Assembly: GCF_052116305.1 (NCBI RefSeq)
Contig: NZ_JBQKLI010000003.1
Span: forward strand, 88,324 to 152,323
Length of the DNA stretch: 64,000 nucleotides
Origin: JBQKLI01 sp012798975
GTDB lineage: Bacteria; Bacillota; Clostridia; Tissierellales; Peptoniphilaceae
Direction: 5' to 3'
Below are positions 43,639 to 52,545 of the stretch, one piece after another (the stretch's first letter is position 1; every line of letters begins with the position of its first letter). A program made the translations under genes and the position numbers. The notes below the pieces were generated by a model, which was given only the letters and a program-made list of their open reading frames with translations, was not told where the DNA came from and ran no database searches.

Positions 43639-44727
43639 ATGACAAAAATTATAACGGCTCCAGGAAAATATGTACAAGGCCCTGGAGAAATAAAGAAGCT
43701 GAAAGAATATACCGATGCTTATGGAGATAAAACTGTTTATGCCATAGTGGACAAGTTTATCTTTGAGAATCATGTAGACGATATTAATTCTAGTTACGAT
43801 GGAAAAGAACAGTTAATGCTGATGGAGTTTGGAGGAGAATGTTCTCAAGCGGAAATAGACAAGCATGTTGAAAATATCAAGAAAGAGGATGTTTCTGCGG
43901 TCTTGGGAATCGGCGGAGGAAAATCATTGGATACAGCGAAAGCTGTAGCTTATGAAATGGGACTGCCTGTAGTGGTTATGCCTACAGCTGCTTCTACTGA
44001 TGCGCCATGTTCTGCTCTTTCCGTAATCTATACGCCGGAAGGACAGTTTGAAAAATATTTATTCTTAAATTCCAACCCAGAAGCAGTTATTATGGATGAA
44101 GAAATTATCGTAAATGCACCTGCCAGACTTTTTATCGCTGGAATCGGAGATGCCTTAGCCACTTATTTTGAAGCAGATGCAACAAGAAAATCCAACAGCG
44201 ATACAATAGCCGGAGGAAAACAAACAAAAGCCGGGATGGCCTTAGCGAAATTATGCTTTGATACTCTTTTAGAAGACGGTGTAAAAGCAGCAGCGGCGAT
44301 TAAAAATCAAAGCATGACGCCGGCTGTGTCCAATATTATCGAAGCCAACACTCTACTTTCCGGTATCGGATTTGAAAGCGGGGGACTCGCAGGAGCTCAT
44401 GCCATTCATAACGGAATGACAGCTTTAGAAGAACTTCACGGCTTGTATCACGGAGAAAAAGTAGCCTTTGGAACCTTAACACAAATGGTGCTTGAAAATA
44501 GAACCGAAGAAGAAATTATGGAAGTTATTTATTTCTGCCAAGAAATCGGTCTTCCAACGACTTTTGAAGAACTGGGAATTCCAAATGTTGCAAAGGGAGA
44601 TCTTATGGAAGTAGCAAAACTTGCCAACGATAAAGACGACACCATGGGCAATATGCCTTTTGAAGTATCCGATAGCGATATCGTCGGAGCGATGTTTGTA
44701 GTCAATGAATTAGCCCAAATAGATTAA
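43639..44727 (+). CDS. gldA: Glycerol dehydrogenase, copy 2
   Basis: The 362-residue protein has the same motifs as copy 1 (GIGGGKSLDTAK, PTAASTDAPCS, GDALATYFEAD, GAHAIHNGMT, YHGEKVAFGTL). The two proteins differ at many positions in the N-terminal 110 residues but are close in the metal-binding half, so this is an older duplication and not an assembly artefact. GAGGAGGATATT precedes the ATG 24 bases after copy 1. Confidence 0.9.
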   Translation: MTKIITAPGKYVQGPGEIKKLKEYTDAYGDKTVYAIVDKFIFENHVDDINSSYDGKEQLMLMEFGGECSQAEIDKHVENIKKEDVSAVLGIGGGKSLDTAKAVAYEMGLPVVVMPTAASTDAPCSALSVIYTPEGQFEKYLFLNSNPEAVIMDEEIIVNAPARLFIAGIGDALATYFEADATRKSNSDTIAGGKQTKAGMALAKLCFDTLLEDGVKAAAAIKNQSMTPAVSNIIEANTLLSGIGFESGGLAGAHAIHNGMTALEELHGLYHGEKVAFGTLTQMVLENRTEEEIMEVIYFCQEIGLPTTFEELGIPNVAKGDLMEVAKLANDKDDTMGNMPFEVSDSDIVGAMFVVNELAQID

Positions 44728-44768
44728 AGAAACAAGTAATAAACCCCTCAATATATGTTTAAAGAATG

Positions 44769-44803
44769 CAGCTTTTCATAAAGGAGAGGCTGTGTTTTTT
44801 TGT
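44769..44803 (+). terminator. Probable terminator after gldA pair
   Basis: CAGC-TTTTC pairs loosely with GAG-GCTG and is followed by TTTTTTT. The rest of the 44728-45321 gap holds a 30-codon ORF at 44840 and a hairpin at 45060. Confidence 0.5.
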
Positions 44804-44839
44804 TTAAATAATAGAGCCACTCAAAAAAAGAGCGGTGTA

Positions 44840-44932
44840 ATGGAAATATTTGTTGGGAATTTTTATCAGCAAGGAGATGATTTTATTTATAGAGCAGCTG
44901 AAAAAGATAGAAGAGCCCTTTTGACCGAATAG
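44840..44932 (+). other. Short unrecognised ORF (30 codons)
   Basis: ATG to TAG encodes 30 residues (begins MEIFVGNFYQQGDDFIY). The composition looks protein-like, but there is no good ribosome site and no family match, so it may be a gene remnant. Confidence 0.2.
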
Positions 44933-45059
44933 ATCACATTAACAACAGATTTTCTTTTCCGGTTTAAAGCGTTTAAATATAACAGTATTAAAATATGAAT
45001 TTCATGTAATACACATAAATTATTCAAATTAATATATAAATAATGAATTCAGGGGATCG

Positions 45060-45103
45060 TGGATAGGAAGAATCACGGTGAACCCAAGGGGAAGGCCTAT
45101 CCA
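45060..45103. other. 8-bp inverted repeat, possible structured leader
   Basis: TGGATAGG pairs with CCTATCCA around 28 bases rich in G and A. It lies about 220 bases upstream of the DUF819 gene. It does not match a riboswitch class I know. Confidence 0.3.
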
Positions 45104-45321
45104 TAATAGTATTTCCTGTATAATCATAAGGATTATATTTTGTAGAATAGAAAGCATTGAAAAGAAAAGACATCAATTGGCGGCAATCTTTGTGAATAAA
45201 ACTTATAATGTACTTGAAAACATGAAAAATATTAAGGGGGCAGGAAAAGGATTTTGCAAGATCAACATTTTGGGCATGCGCTCCCATAATAAGCGTAAAA
45301 TTAAAGAATGGGGTAAAAAGT

Positions 45322-46530
45322 ATGAACAGTTTTATTTCTTCAGACAACACGTGGGCTTTATGGACAGTATTGGCGGGGAGTGCAGCCTTAGCAATCTATC
45401 TGGAACAGAGGTATAAATGGGCGAACAAGGTTACGGGATGTATACTGGCACTGTTATTTGCAATGATCTTATCGAATCTCAATATAATTCCTGCAGAGTC
45501 GCCTGTTTATGACAATGTATGGGGATATGTAGTTCCATTGGCAGTTCCTATGCTTTTATTTAATGCAAATATTAGAGATATAGGAAAGGATAGCGGACGA
45601 ATTCTTATCATTTATCTTATCAGCGGTGTAGGAACTGTGTTAGGCGGAATTACAGGATTCTTTTTACTAAAAGATTTTATTCCCCAGTTAAGCAATATCG
45701 CGCCTATGTTTGTAGGAACCTATACAGGGGGATCTGTTAATTTCGTAGCGATGAGTGAAAGTTTCAAAGTGGATGGCGGAACCGTATCAGCAGCCTTAGT
45801 TGCAGATAACTTGTTAATGGCACTTTATTTCTTTATTTTGATTGCGATCCCAACGATAAACTTTTTTATGAAGAAATTCACCCATCCCTATATTGACGAG
45901 TTGAATGCAAAAGTTAAAACAAATGATTCCAATGAAACACTAGCCTCCCAATATTGGGGAGCAAAAGAAATTTCTCTCCTTGATATCGCAATGACAGTGG
46001 CGTTTGCTTTTATGATTGTAACGATCTCAACCACATTGGGACAGTTTTTAAGCACAAACTTCATGTCCAAGGATTTCTTTAGTACAATTTTGAGGGAGTT
46101 TTTTGGAAATAAATATCTTTTAATGACAACCTTTACGATGATTTTAGCAACGATATTTTCAAAACAGTTTAAGAAAATCAGAGGCAGCCAAGAAATTGGA
46201 ACGTTCTTAATTTATTTGTTTTTTGCAGTCATCGGTGCACCGGCATCTATTAAATTGATTATAACGGAATCTCCACTATTGTTAGTGTTTGCATTTATCG
46301 TAGTGCTTTTCAATATGGTTGTTACATTCCTATTTGGAAAAATATTCAAATTCAGCATAGAAGAATGTATCATCGCTTCAAATGCCAATGTTGGAGGACC
46401 GACTACAGCGGCTGCTATGGCTGTTTCAAAAGGCTGGACAGCGTTAATCGTTCCGGCACTTCTTGTAGGGACGCTGGGTTATGTTATTGGAAACTATTAC
46501 GGTTTAATGGTAGGCGGACTATTTCGTTAA
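45322..46530 (+). CDS. DUF819-family membrane protein (YjcL-like)
   Basis: The 402-residue protein has about ten membrane helices and the DUF819 signatures VVPLAVPMLLFNANI, GTYTGGSVNFVAM and ASNANVGGPTTAAAMA. These are putative transporters of unknown substrate. The ATG at 45322 follows a weak GGGG site. The dipeptidase gene begins 28 bases later, so a peptide or amino-acid role is possible. Confidence 0.85.
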   Translation: MNSFISSDNTWALWTVLAGSAALAIYLEQRYKWANKVTGCILALLFAMILSNLNIIPAESPVYDNVWGYVVPLAVPMLLFNANIRDIGKDSGRILIIYLISGVGTVLGGITGFFLLKDFIPQLSNIAPMFVGTYTGGSVNFVAMSESFKVDGGTVSAALVADNLLMALYFFILIAIPTINFFMKKFTHPYIDELNAKVKTNDSNETLASQYWGAKEISLLDIAMTVAFAFMIVTISTTLGQFLSTNFMSKDFFSTILREFFGNKYLLMTTFTMILATIFSKQFKKIRGSQEIGTFLIYLFFAVIGAPASIKLIITESPLLLVFAFIVVLFNMVVTFLFGKIFKFSIEECIIASNANVGGPTTAAAMAVSKGWTALIVPALLVGTLGYVIGNYYGLMVGGLFR

Positions 46531-46558
46531 ATAACAGAATAGAATGAAAGGAAAAAAG

Positions 46559-48004
46559 ATGTTAGAAGAGTTGAAACCCCATGAAGTCTTTCGCTGGTTT
46601 GGGGAAATAACGAGAATTCCCCATTGCTCTTATAAAGAAGAAAAGCTTAGCAGTTTTTTAGTGGAATTTGCGAAGGAAAGAAAGCTCGAATGGTATCAAG
46701 ATGAGAAGAAAAATGTCATTATAAAGAAACGAGCTTCCAAGGGAAAAGAAAAGGCTCCAGCTGTAATATTACAAGGACACATGGACATGGTCTGCGAGAA
46801 GCTTGCGGATTCCAACCATAATTTCGATACAGATCCTTTAGAGTTAGCGATAGAAGAGGATTGGCTCAGGGCAAATAATACAACGCTTGGAGGAGATGAC
46901 GGCATTGCAGTGTCTTATATGCTTGCTATTTTAGACAGCGGTGAAATCCAGCACGGCCCTTTAGAATGTCTATTTACAACATCAGAAGAAATGGGCATGG
47001 AAGGTGCCTTTGCCGTAACAAAAGAACATCTAGAAGGGAAATATCTTTTTAATATCGATGGAGAAGTAGAAGGAGATCTTTTAGTCGGATGTTCCGGAGG
47101 TATTGTTATCACTTCTACCCATCCTATAGAAAAAGAAAAAGTACTAGGGGAAGCAAAAAGCTTCCGCTTAAAACTGCAAGGTTTAGAAGGGGGACATTCT
47201 GGCCAAGAAATCCATAAAAGCCGCGGCAACAGTATCAAATGCATCGGAAGAATTTTATATAGCGAAGTTGAAAATCTAAGGATTCTTTCTTTAAAAGGAG
47301 GATCAAAACATAACGCAATTCCAACAAACTCAGAAGCCGAGTTTCTTTTACTCGGAGAAAATACAGAAGAAGTTTTAGAAAAGATACATCAAAAGGCTGA
47401 GGAAATTCGAAAAGAGTATAGTGTATCGGATCCGAACTTTGAAATTACGATAGAGGAAAGTACAGTAAAAAAAGAAACATCATGGTCCCTTGAAACAGCA
47501 CAAGAAGTTCTAAAATACATTCTAGCAATAGATGATGGCGTAATCTATATGGATCCCACGTTTCATGATTTAGTTCAGACAAGTATCAGCAGCGGGATAT
47601 TGTCCAGCGATGGTGAAGTTAAAATTGTAACGCTACTGCGATCCAGTGTTAAAAGTAAAGAATCGGAAATCATAGACCGAATAAAAGTAATCGCTGAAGC
47701 TTTTCATTTTACAGTTTCGGATGATGGAGGATATCCCGCATGGGAATATGATCCAGACTCTAAGCTCCGGCCTATTGCAGAGAAAATGTATCAACGAATG
47801 TTTAACCGAGACCCAAAAGTGAAAACCATTCACTGCGGATTGGAATGCGGGATCTTAAAACGTGTCTTGACAGATACAGATATGATCACCTATGGTCCAG
47901 ACATGAAGGACATTCATACGGTTAAAGAGCGATTAAGCATCTCCAGTACAGAAAGAATGTGGGAGTTTACTTTAGCTTTATTAGACAAATTATCGAGGGA
48001 GTAA
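46559..48004 (+). CDS. pepD: Aminoacyl-histidine dipeptidase (PepD/PepV-like M20 peptidase)
   Basis: The protein (about 481 residues) has the M20 metal-site motifs QGHMDMVCEK, LGGDDGIAVSYML and TTSEEMGMEGA, with GGHSGQEIHKSRGN in the dimerisation domain. PepD cleaves beta-Ala-His and other dipeptides. ATG 46559 follows AAAGGA at a better distance than ATG 46544. A strong terminator follows. Confidence 0.88.
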   Translation: MLEELKPHEVFRWFGEITRIPHCSYKEEKLSSFLVEFAKERKLEWYQDEKKNVIIKKRASKGKEKAPAVILQGHMDMVCEKLADSNHNFDTDPLELAIEEDWLRANNTTLGGDDGIAVSYMLAILDSGEIQHGPLECLFTTSEEMGMEGAFAVTKEHLEGKYLFNIDGEVEGDLLVGCSGGIVITSTHPIEKEKVLGEAKSFRLKLQGLEGGHSGQEIHKSRGNSIKCIGRILYSEVENLRILSLKGGSKHNAIPTNSEAEFLLLGENTEEVLEKIHQKAEEIRKEYSVSDPNFEITIEESTVKKETSWSLETAQEVLKYILAIDDGVIYMDPTFHDLVQTSISSGILSSDGEVKIVTLLRSSVKSKESEIIDRIKVIAEAFHFTVSDDGGYPAWEYDPDSKLRPIAEKMYQRMFNRDPKVKTIHCGLECGILKRVLTDTDMITYGPDMKDIHTVKERLSISSTERMWEFTLALLDKLSRE

Positions 48005-48010
48005 AGGTTA

Positions 48011-48047
48011 AAATACAGGATAGAGAGAATCTATCCTGTATTTTTTT
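48011..48047 (+). terminator. Terminator after dipeptidase gene
   Basis: AATACAGGATAGA pairs with TCTATCCTGTATT, then seven Ts. Confidence 0.88.
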
Positions 48048-48048
48048 G

Positions 48049-48169
48049 TTGAAAATTTGTATGGATTAACCGCTGGACCTATACTAGAAAAAGATTATTT
48101 AGATTTTGCAGCAAGTTTTGCGAGCAGTAGAAGCAATCCAACAATAAATGGATCAGAAAAAATATTATG
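48049..48169 (+). pseudogene. Remnant ORF without a start
   Basis: An open frame reads VENLYGLTAGPILEKDYLDF and on to a TGA at 48169, with no start codon or ribosome site. It is followed by a hairpin terminator at 48187, as if a gene's 3' end had been left behind. I do not recognise the family. The 48005-48341 gap contains little else. Confidence 0.3.
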
Positions 48170-48186
48170 ACTAGATGTGATTTGGT

Positions 48187-48228
48187 AAAAAAGCTTGTGA
48201 ATTCTTTAGAGAAAACACAGGCTTTTTT
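48187..48228 (+). terminator. Terminator after remnant ORF
   Basis: AAAAAAGCTTGTG pairs with CACAGGCTTTTTT (one mismatch). Confidence 0.65.
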
Positions 48229-48341
48229 GATGTTCAGAAGCGGAAATGGAGGATTGCCACAAGGCTGGTTTTGAACAAAGAAAGGAGGATGTTACAATAA
48301 ATAGAAAGAGAACCCTAGAACAATTTTAAAAGGATGTGAAT

Positions 48342-48686
48342 ATGGATAAGCGTATGTCTATTATAGGAATAACATTTCATATGGTCTTATTAATCTGGCT
48401 GATATTGTTTAAATTGGCTATTCATCCAGCAGAAGTTCCTGCAGTGCGAGATTTGAATCTAGTTCTTTTACGGAATTCCTATTATCTAAACGGTAATATG
48501 AATTATATAGAGCTGCTTTTTAATATTCTTATCTTTATCCCTGTGGGAATCTATCTTTCTATTTTAAAGCCTGAGTGGAAAGGCTGGCAAAAGATACTAA
48601 TCGTTTTTTTTACTAGTTTATCCTTTGAAACAATACAGTGTGCCAGCCTTATGGCATATATATTTTTTGCTTCGGATTTACATTAG
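48342..48686 (+). pseudogene. VanZ-like protein, truncated C-terminus
   Basis: The 114-residue product has VanZ-family features: a first helix, RDLNLVLLRNSYYLNG, NYIELLFNILIFIPVGIYL and TSLSFETIQ. After FETIQ the family normally continues through a GASD loop and a last helix; here it reads CASLMAYIFFASDLH and stops, so the 3' part is probably damaged by an insertion. AAAAGGATGTGAAT precedes the ATG at 48342. Full-length VanZ proteins are about 150-200 residues. Confidence 0.6.
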
Positions 48687-48710
48687 AAAATCTATGGAAG
48701 ATTTAAGAGA

Positions 48711-48735
48711 CAGCTCTTTTAAAGGGCTTTTTTTT
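48711..48735 (+). terminator. Terminator after VanZ-like gene
   Basis: AGCTCTTT pairs with AAAGGGCT and is followed by Ts. Confidence 0.65.
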
Positions 48736-48798
48736 ATTTTAGAATTTTCGCGGTTGAAGATAAATAGGATCTAAATATTTTTGATCGCTAATTTCTCG

Positions 48799-48829
48799 AC
48801 CGCTTATCCTCGAAAAAGAACCGTTTATC
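48799..48829 (+). promoter_or_regulatory. Direct repeat, candidate LytTR binding site
   Basis: ACCGCTTATC (48799-48808) and ACCGTTTATC (48820-48829) are spaced 21 bases apart, two helical turns, the arrangement bound by LytTR dimers. It lies just upstream of the lytTR gene and suggests autoregulation. Confidence 0.5.
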
Positions 48830-48894
48830 GCAAAACTGTAGAGATTCTTTCATATATACATTACAATTAAATTAAATAAAGGCAGGTGAGAAGG

Positions 48895-49335
48895 ATGAAA
48901 ATTGAAATTCAATTAGATGATCAATACGAAGAACCAAAAGTAGTTATTTATACGAAAGAGCTTACAAAGGAAGTTCAAAATGTTCAGGACAGATTATTAA
49001 ATTGGACTCCTCAAGTATTATCCGGATTTCATGGAGATCGTTTAGAGGTCATTGATCCAAAGGAGATTGTTCGGATTTATGCACAAGAGGGAAAAGTACT
49101 GCTGATAACCGACGAGAAAGAATATATATTAAGGCTGAAAATCTACGAACTAGAAGAAAGACTGGAGAAAGATAAATTTGTCAGAATCTCCCGCTCAGAA
49201 ATTATCAATCTTAAAAAAGCTGTAGACTTTGATCTATCCTATACGGGAACCATTTCAGTAAAATTAGCAAACGGAGACAACAGCTTTGTATCACGGAGAT
49301 ATCTGAAAAAAGTGAAACAAATACTCGGAATATAG
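48895..49335 (+). CDS. LytTR-domain DNA-binding regulator
   Basis: The 146-residue protein has an N-terminal 50-residue segment and a C-terminal LytTR domain (VIDPKEIVRIYAQEGKVLL, FVRISRSEIINLKKAVDF). No receiver domain is attached. ATG 48895 follows GGCAGGTGAG. It forms a pair with the DUF3021 membrane protein 12 bases downstream, a common Firmicute arrangement in which the membrane protein modulates the regulator. Confidence 0.88.
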   Translation: MKIEIQLDDQYEEPKVVIYTKELTKEVQNVQDRLLNWTPQVLSGFHGDRLEVIDPKEIVRIYAQEGKVLLITDEKEYILRLKIYELEERLEKDKFVRISRSEIINLKKAVDFDLSYTGTISVKLANGDNSFVSRRYLKKVKQILGI

Positions 49336-49347
49336 GAGGGGAATAAC

Positions 49348-49797
49348 ATGACTAAAACAATCTTAAAAAAAGCGGCAGAAGGATTTTTGCCTGGGATTAC
49401 GATTGGTTATTTGATTACAGTTATCATTAGTCTTCTTTTTGCAGAAGGCAACTATAATCCAGTAGTCCCGACGTTCCAAGCTTGGGCAGGAAGCGAAATA
49501 AATGCTGTTCTGATTCAAACGCTCCTTACTGGAGTGATAGGATCGATCTTCTTTGCTGCTACAGTAATATGGGAATACGAAAAGTGGAGTCTGCTCAAAC
49601 GAACGCTCCTTTACTATACAATCACACTCATACCGCTAATAACGATCGCGCTGTTTCTTCATTGGGTTGAATTTGCACCCTTAGCCCTGTTGTCTTATAT
49701 CATTATCTTTACGATTATTTTCTTTATTATTTGGATAAGCACCTATTTAAAAATAAAAAAAGAAATTGATGAGATTAACAGACAATTGAAAAAATAA
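49348..49797 (+). CDS. DUF3021 membrane protein
   Basis: The 149-residue protein has four membrane helices and the DUF3021 layout (GITIGYLITVIISL near the start, WISTYLKIKKEIDEIN at the end). It is encoded with the LytTR regulator and probably works with it. GGAGGGG precedes the ATG; a terminator follows. Confidence 0.85.
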   Translation: MTKTILKKAAEGFLPGITIGYLITVIISLLFAEGNYNPVVPTFQAWAGSEINAVLIQTLLTGVIGSIFFAATVIWEYEKWSLLKRTLLYYTITLIPLITIALFLHWVEFAPLALLSYIIIFTIIFFIIWISTYLKIKKEIDEINRQLKK

Positions 49798-49800
49798 GGA

Positions 49801-49838
49801 AAACACTCCAGAAGAGAAAACTTCTGGAGTGCTTTTTT
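49801..49838 (+). terminator. Terminator after LytTR/DUF3021 operon
   Basis: CACTCCAGAA pairs with TTCTGGAGTG and ends in Ts. Confidence 0.88.
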
Positions 49839-49879
49839 GCAATATAGATCGAAAGGAGGTACTCTATAATAAAAGCTGA

Positions 49880-49898
49880 AGAATTTATAATAAATTCT
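49880..49898. promoter_or_regulatory. 19-bp perfect palindrome, candidate operator
   Basis: AGAATTTAT-A-ATAAATTCT is perfectly symmetric and lies 57 bases before the DUF2798-like gene. The size and A/T content suit a TetR- or MarR-type site; no such regulator is adjacent. Confidence 0.4.
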
Positions 49899-49954
49899 CT
49901 GCTGTTTTCTGGTATCCAGATAATAAAAACAAATAGCTAAAGGAGCAAGTATTT

Positions 49955-50179
49955 ATGAAGTCAAACAAAATCTTCAAGCCAATTCTTTTTGGTACATTAA
50001 TGGCAATTGGAATGTCTTTTTTTATGTCTCTAGCCATGATCATAAAAAATGTAGGAATCACTGCTGATTTCTTTAAGATATTAATCAGCGAATGGGCATT
50101 TGCTACAATTATATCGCTGATACCTTCCATACTTCTTCCCCCTGTTATCGAAAAAATAATAGGGAAGATTATAGGGTAA
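49955..50179 (+). CDS. DUF2798-like small membrane protein
   Basis: The 74-residue protein has two membrane helices (FGTLMAIGMSFFMSLAMII and ISLIPSILLPPVIEKII) and the DUF2798 arrangement, with a MSFFMSLAM repeat and a Pro-rich second helix. Function unknown. AAAGGAG precedes the ATG. Confidence 0.7.
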   Translation: MKSNKIFKPILFGTLMAIGMSFFMSLAMIIKNVGITADFFKILISEWAFATIISLIPSILLPPVIEKIIGKIIG

Positions 50180-50315
50180 AGGGTTTGGTTCTTTATCTAG
50201 AGAGTGTTGAGACTGAGGCTGTGGTGTATCTTTAGACAGGATTTTTCTTAGTAATTATAGATAAGGATATAAAAACCTTCTTAGGGAAACTTTGCAGAAG
50301 GGTCATTTTATAAAG

Positions 50316-50348
50316 AAAAAGGAGGACTATGATACAGTCCTCCTTTTT
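50316..50348. terminator. Bidirectional terminator
   Basis: AAAAAGGAGGACT pairs with AGTCCTCCTTTTT, between the DUF2798-like gene and the converging permease gene. Confidence 0.85.
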
Positions 50349-50412
50349 GCAGCTTTTTCATTAGTAATAAAGCGGTATTTGTAATCTTGTTTTGATCTTA
50401 TAGTGTCCTTCC

Positions 50413-51378
50413 TTAAGCCGATTCTTGGGGGATGTGTTTGGGTTTTTCCAATCCTTTTCTCTTCGCAAACCGTTGTGCAAGAATAGGAGTGATAATACTG
50501 GTTAAAACCACACCAAATGCAATCTGTGCTGTTGCTGAAGCGGCGAAAGGGACTAGATCCGGATTGTTAAAGGCCATAATACTGGGAACAGAAACACTCA
50601 TACCGGCGATTGAACTCATACCAAAGGTGGAGATACCATTTTCTTTTAAGACTTTTGTCTCGAAGAATAGTATCGCCGGAAGCATTGCTATGTAGAAAAT
50701 CGCTGTGACGATGATTCCCTGAGGCCCAGCTTGGACGGCTTCAATAAGATTAATCCCTGCTCCAAAGGACCAGCCCATAAAAGGAGTCAAAGGTCCCAGC
50801 AGTCCTCCAAACATTTTCGCCAGATCTTTATCGAGATTTCCGACGATTAAACCGAAGAAGATAGGAATCAGTGTAGAGATAATAGGAATCCAGTCTATAC
50901 CTCCCCCTTGGGAAATACTAAAGACAAAGATTGGGAAAGCTGGTACACAGAGGAGCCCGGTTAAACCGAATGCGCCTTTATCGTTCTCGCTGCCGTATTC
51001 CGTTACTAAGGCTAAGTATAAAGAAGGGTTGATGGAACAAATGGCCACAGTGAATGCAATAGCCGAAATACCCATAAAACCAGGAAGCCCTATTGTTTTG
51101 ACAAAAAGAGTTGCTAGCGCCAGACAGATTAGAACTTTCAGGATCAGCATGGTTCCTTGTTTTTTCAAGACTTTTCCAAGACTGCGCACATCTAGAAGTG
51201 TAGCAGAACAAAAACAGACTAGGGCGACAATATAGTTTGTTCCCTTAGCTGTCAGAAAGGTTTCTGTTAAACCTCCAAAATTAGCGAAAAATCCCGGGGC
51301 CAGTGTGTTGACAAGAGCCGATATCAGCATGGGAATGAGTAGCATTCCCCCTGGTATCTTTCTCATAAATTTAAGCAT
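50413..51378 (-). CDS. kdgT: 2-keto-3-deoxygluconate permease
   Basis: The 321-residue protein has ten membrane helices and KdgT signatures: PGGMLLIPMLISALVNTLAPG at the N-terminus, GITALAFT-like SAIAFTVAICSINPSLY, and GSENDKGAFGL. KdgT imports 2-keto-3-deoxygluconate. No KDG kinase or aldolase is near. It is 27 bases behind the BMP lipoprotein gene on the same strand and may share its transcript. Confidence 0.85.
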   Translation of the reverse strand: MLKFMRKIPGGMLLIPMLISALVNTLAPGFFANFGGLTETFLTAKGTNYIVALVCFCSATLLDVRSLGKVLKKQGTMLILKVLICLALATLFVKTIGLPGFMGISAIAFTVAICSINPSLYLALVTEYGSENDKGAFGLTGLLCVPAFPIFVFSISQGGGIDWIPIISTLIPIFFGLIVGNLDKDLAKMFGGLLGPLTPFMGWSFGAGINLIEAVQAGPQGIIVTAIFYIAMLPAILFFETKVLKENGISTFGMSSIAGMSVSVPSIMAFNNPDLVPFAASATAQIAFGVVLTSIITPILAQRFAKRKGLEKPKHIPQESA

Positions 51379-51405
51379 ATATACCTCCTAGCGGTCTAAT
51401 TCTGT

Positions 51406-52470
51406 TTATGGTTTTACACTTTCGATGAGCTTTTCGACTTCTTCATGAGATAGGGCACGAGAGGTAGGGACATTAATCTTGCCGGAGATGATGTCCTTTT
51501 CTTGAGTGTCGATTTCACTTTGAAGTTCCGCAGGAACAAGCTCTTTGTAGTGATCGTTTTTGGCGATAGCAACGCCGTCTTCTTTTAGACCGACGACCTT
51601 TGTTTCGCCAGTGATAACTTCTCTTTGTGTATAATTGCCGATAGCATCATAGAGATTATGACTGATGTTTTTCATTACCGATGTGATAATATTTTCCGCT
51701 AAATCTTCTTTTCCATCCGCTATAAGCCGCATGTACTGGTCTGTATCCGTTCCGATCATGTAGAGATCTTTCTCATTCAATACTTCGAGGATACCCAAGT
51801 TAACCGATCCTGCAGCACCAAAGATGATATCTGCATTATTGCCGATCATTTGGCTGGCGATATTTTTTCCTTTTTCTACATCGTCAAAAGAGCCTGCATA
51901 GTCTACCATTATTTTGATGTCTGGGTTTTTCTTCTTCGCCCCTTCGATATAGCCGACAGCTAGATCGTCAATATTCGTATTGTCGACACCACCGAGAAAA
52001 CCGATAACACCGGTTTTAGACATAGCCGCTGCCAGGTAGCCGGATAGATACGAAGCTTCATTGGCTCTGTAGACAATACAGTAGACATTGCTGAAGTCTC
52101 CTTTGCTCCAATCGATTTCACCGTCATAGAGCAGAAACTTGATTTCAGGGTATTTGTCAGCGTGTTTTTCAAGGGTCTCTTTCATGTTAGACGACATCAT
52201 CACAACATGATTGTAGGCGTTTACCGCATCCATAAAGACCTTGTTGTAGTTGTCTGGATTGTTTTCGTGCTCCAGAATGGTCAAATTTGTGCCATGATCT
52301 CTCTCAGAAACATTCATTCCGATAATGGCAATGTCGTTGTAAGCCATATCTCCTCTTTTTGCTACAATTAACGCAACATTCGGATCATCGCCTACATACG
52401 TGACCTTTTTGTTCTGACAAGCTGTCAAAAGAAGCAGGCCAACTATTATTATCCATGTTATCCTTTTCAT
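51406..52470 (-). CDS. BMP-family ABC substrate-binding lipoprotein
   Basis: The protein (about 354 residues) has a lipoprotein signal (LLLLTAC, Cys at about residue 17) followed by a BMP/PnrA-type periplasmic-binding fold: VALIVAKRGDMAYND, YLSGYLAAAMSKTGVIGFLGG, DIIFGAAGSVNLG and IGTDTDQYM. The family binds nucleosides for ABC importers; no permease or ATPase is nearby, so the partner must be elsewhere. ATG 52470 follows AAAAGGAGG; the reading to 52563 lacks a ribosome site. Confidence 0.82.
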   Translation of the reverse strand: MKRITWIIIVGLLLLTACQNKKVTYVGDDPNVALIVAKRGDMAYNDIAIIGMNVSERDHGTNLTILEHENNPDNYNKVFMDAVNAYNHVVMMSSNMKETLEKHADKYPEIKFLLYDGEIDWSKGDFSNVYCIVYRANEASYLSGYLAAAMSKTGVIGFLGGVDNTNIDDLAVGYIEGAKKKNPDIKIMVDYAGSFDDVEKGKNIASQMIGNNADIIFGAAGSVNLGILEVLNEKDLYMIGTDTDQYMRLIADGKEDLAENIITSVMKNISHNLYDAIGNYTQREVITGETKVVGLKEDGVAIAKNDHYKELVPAELQSEIDTQEKDIISGKINVPTSRALSHEEVEKLIESVKP

Positions 52471-52545
52471 TGAACCTCCTTTTAGTACTATAATATTTGA
52501 CTCTATTATACTAGATAAAGAATATTCAGGCCAAGATAATAAGGC

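Noticed and set aside
42523..44727. Assembly duplication of gldA
   Set aside because: The two copies differ at many positions including the first 110 residues, so they are real paralogues.
45040..45110. Known riboswitch before the DUF819 gene
   Set aside because: I compared it by eye with THF, c-di-AMP, c-di-GMP, fluoride and guanidine consensus cores and found no match; it is listed only as an unassigned hairpin.
45078..45416. 112-codon frame upstream of and overlapping the DUF819 gene
   Set aside because: Composition is not protein-like, there is no ribosome site, and it overlaps the start of a clear gene.
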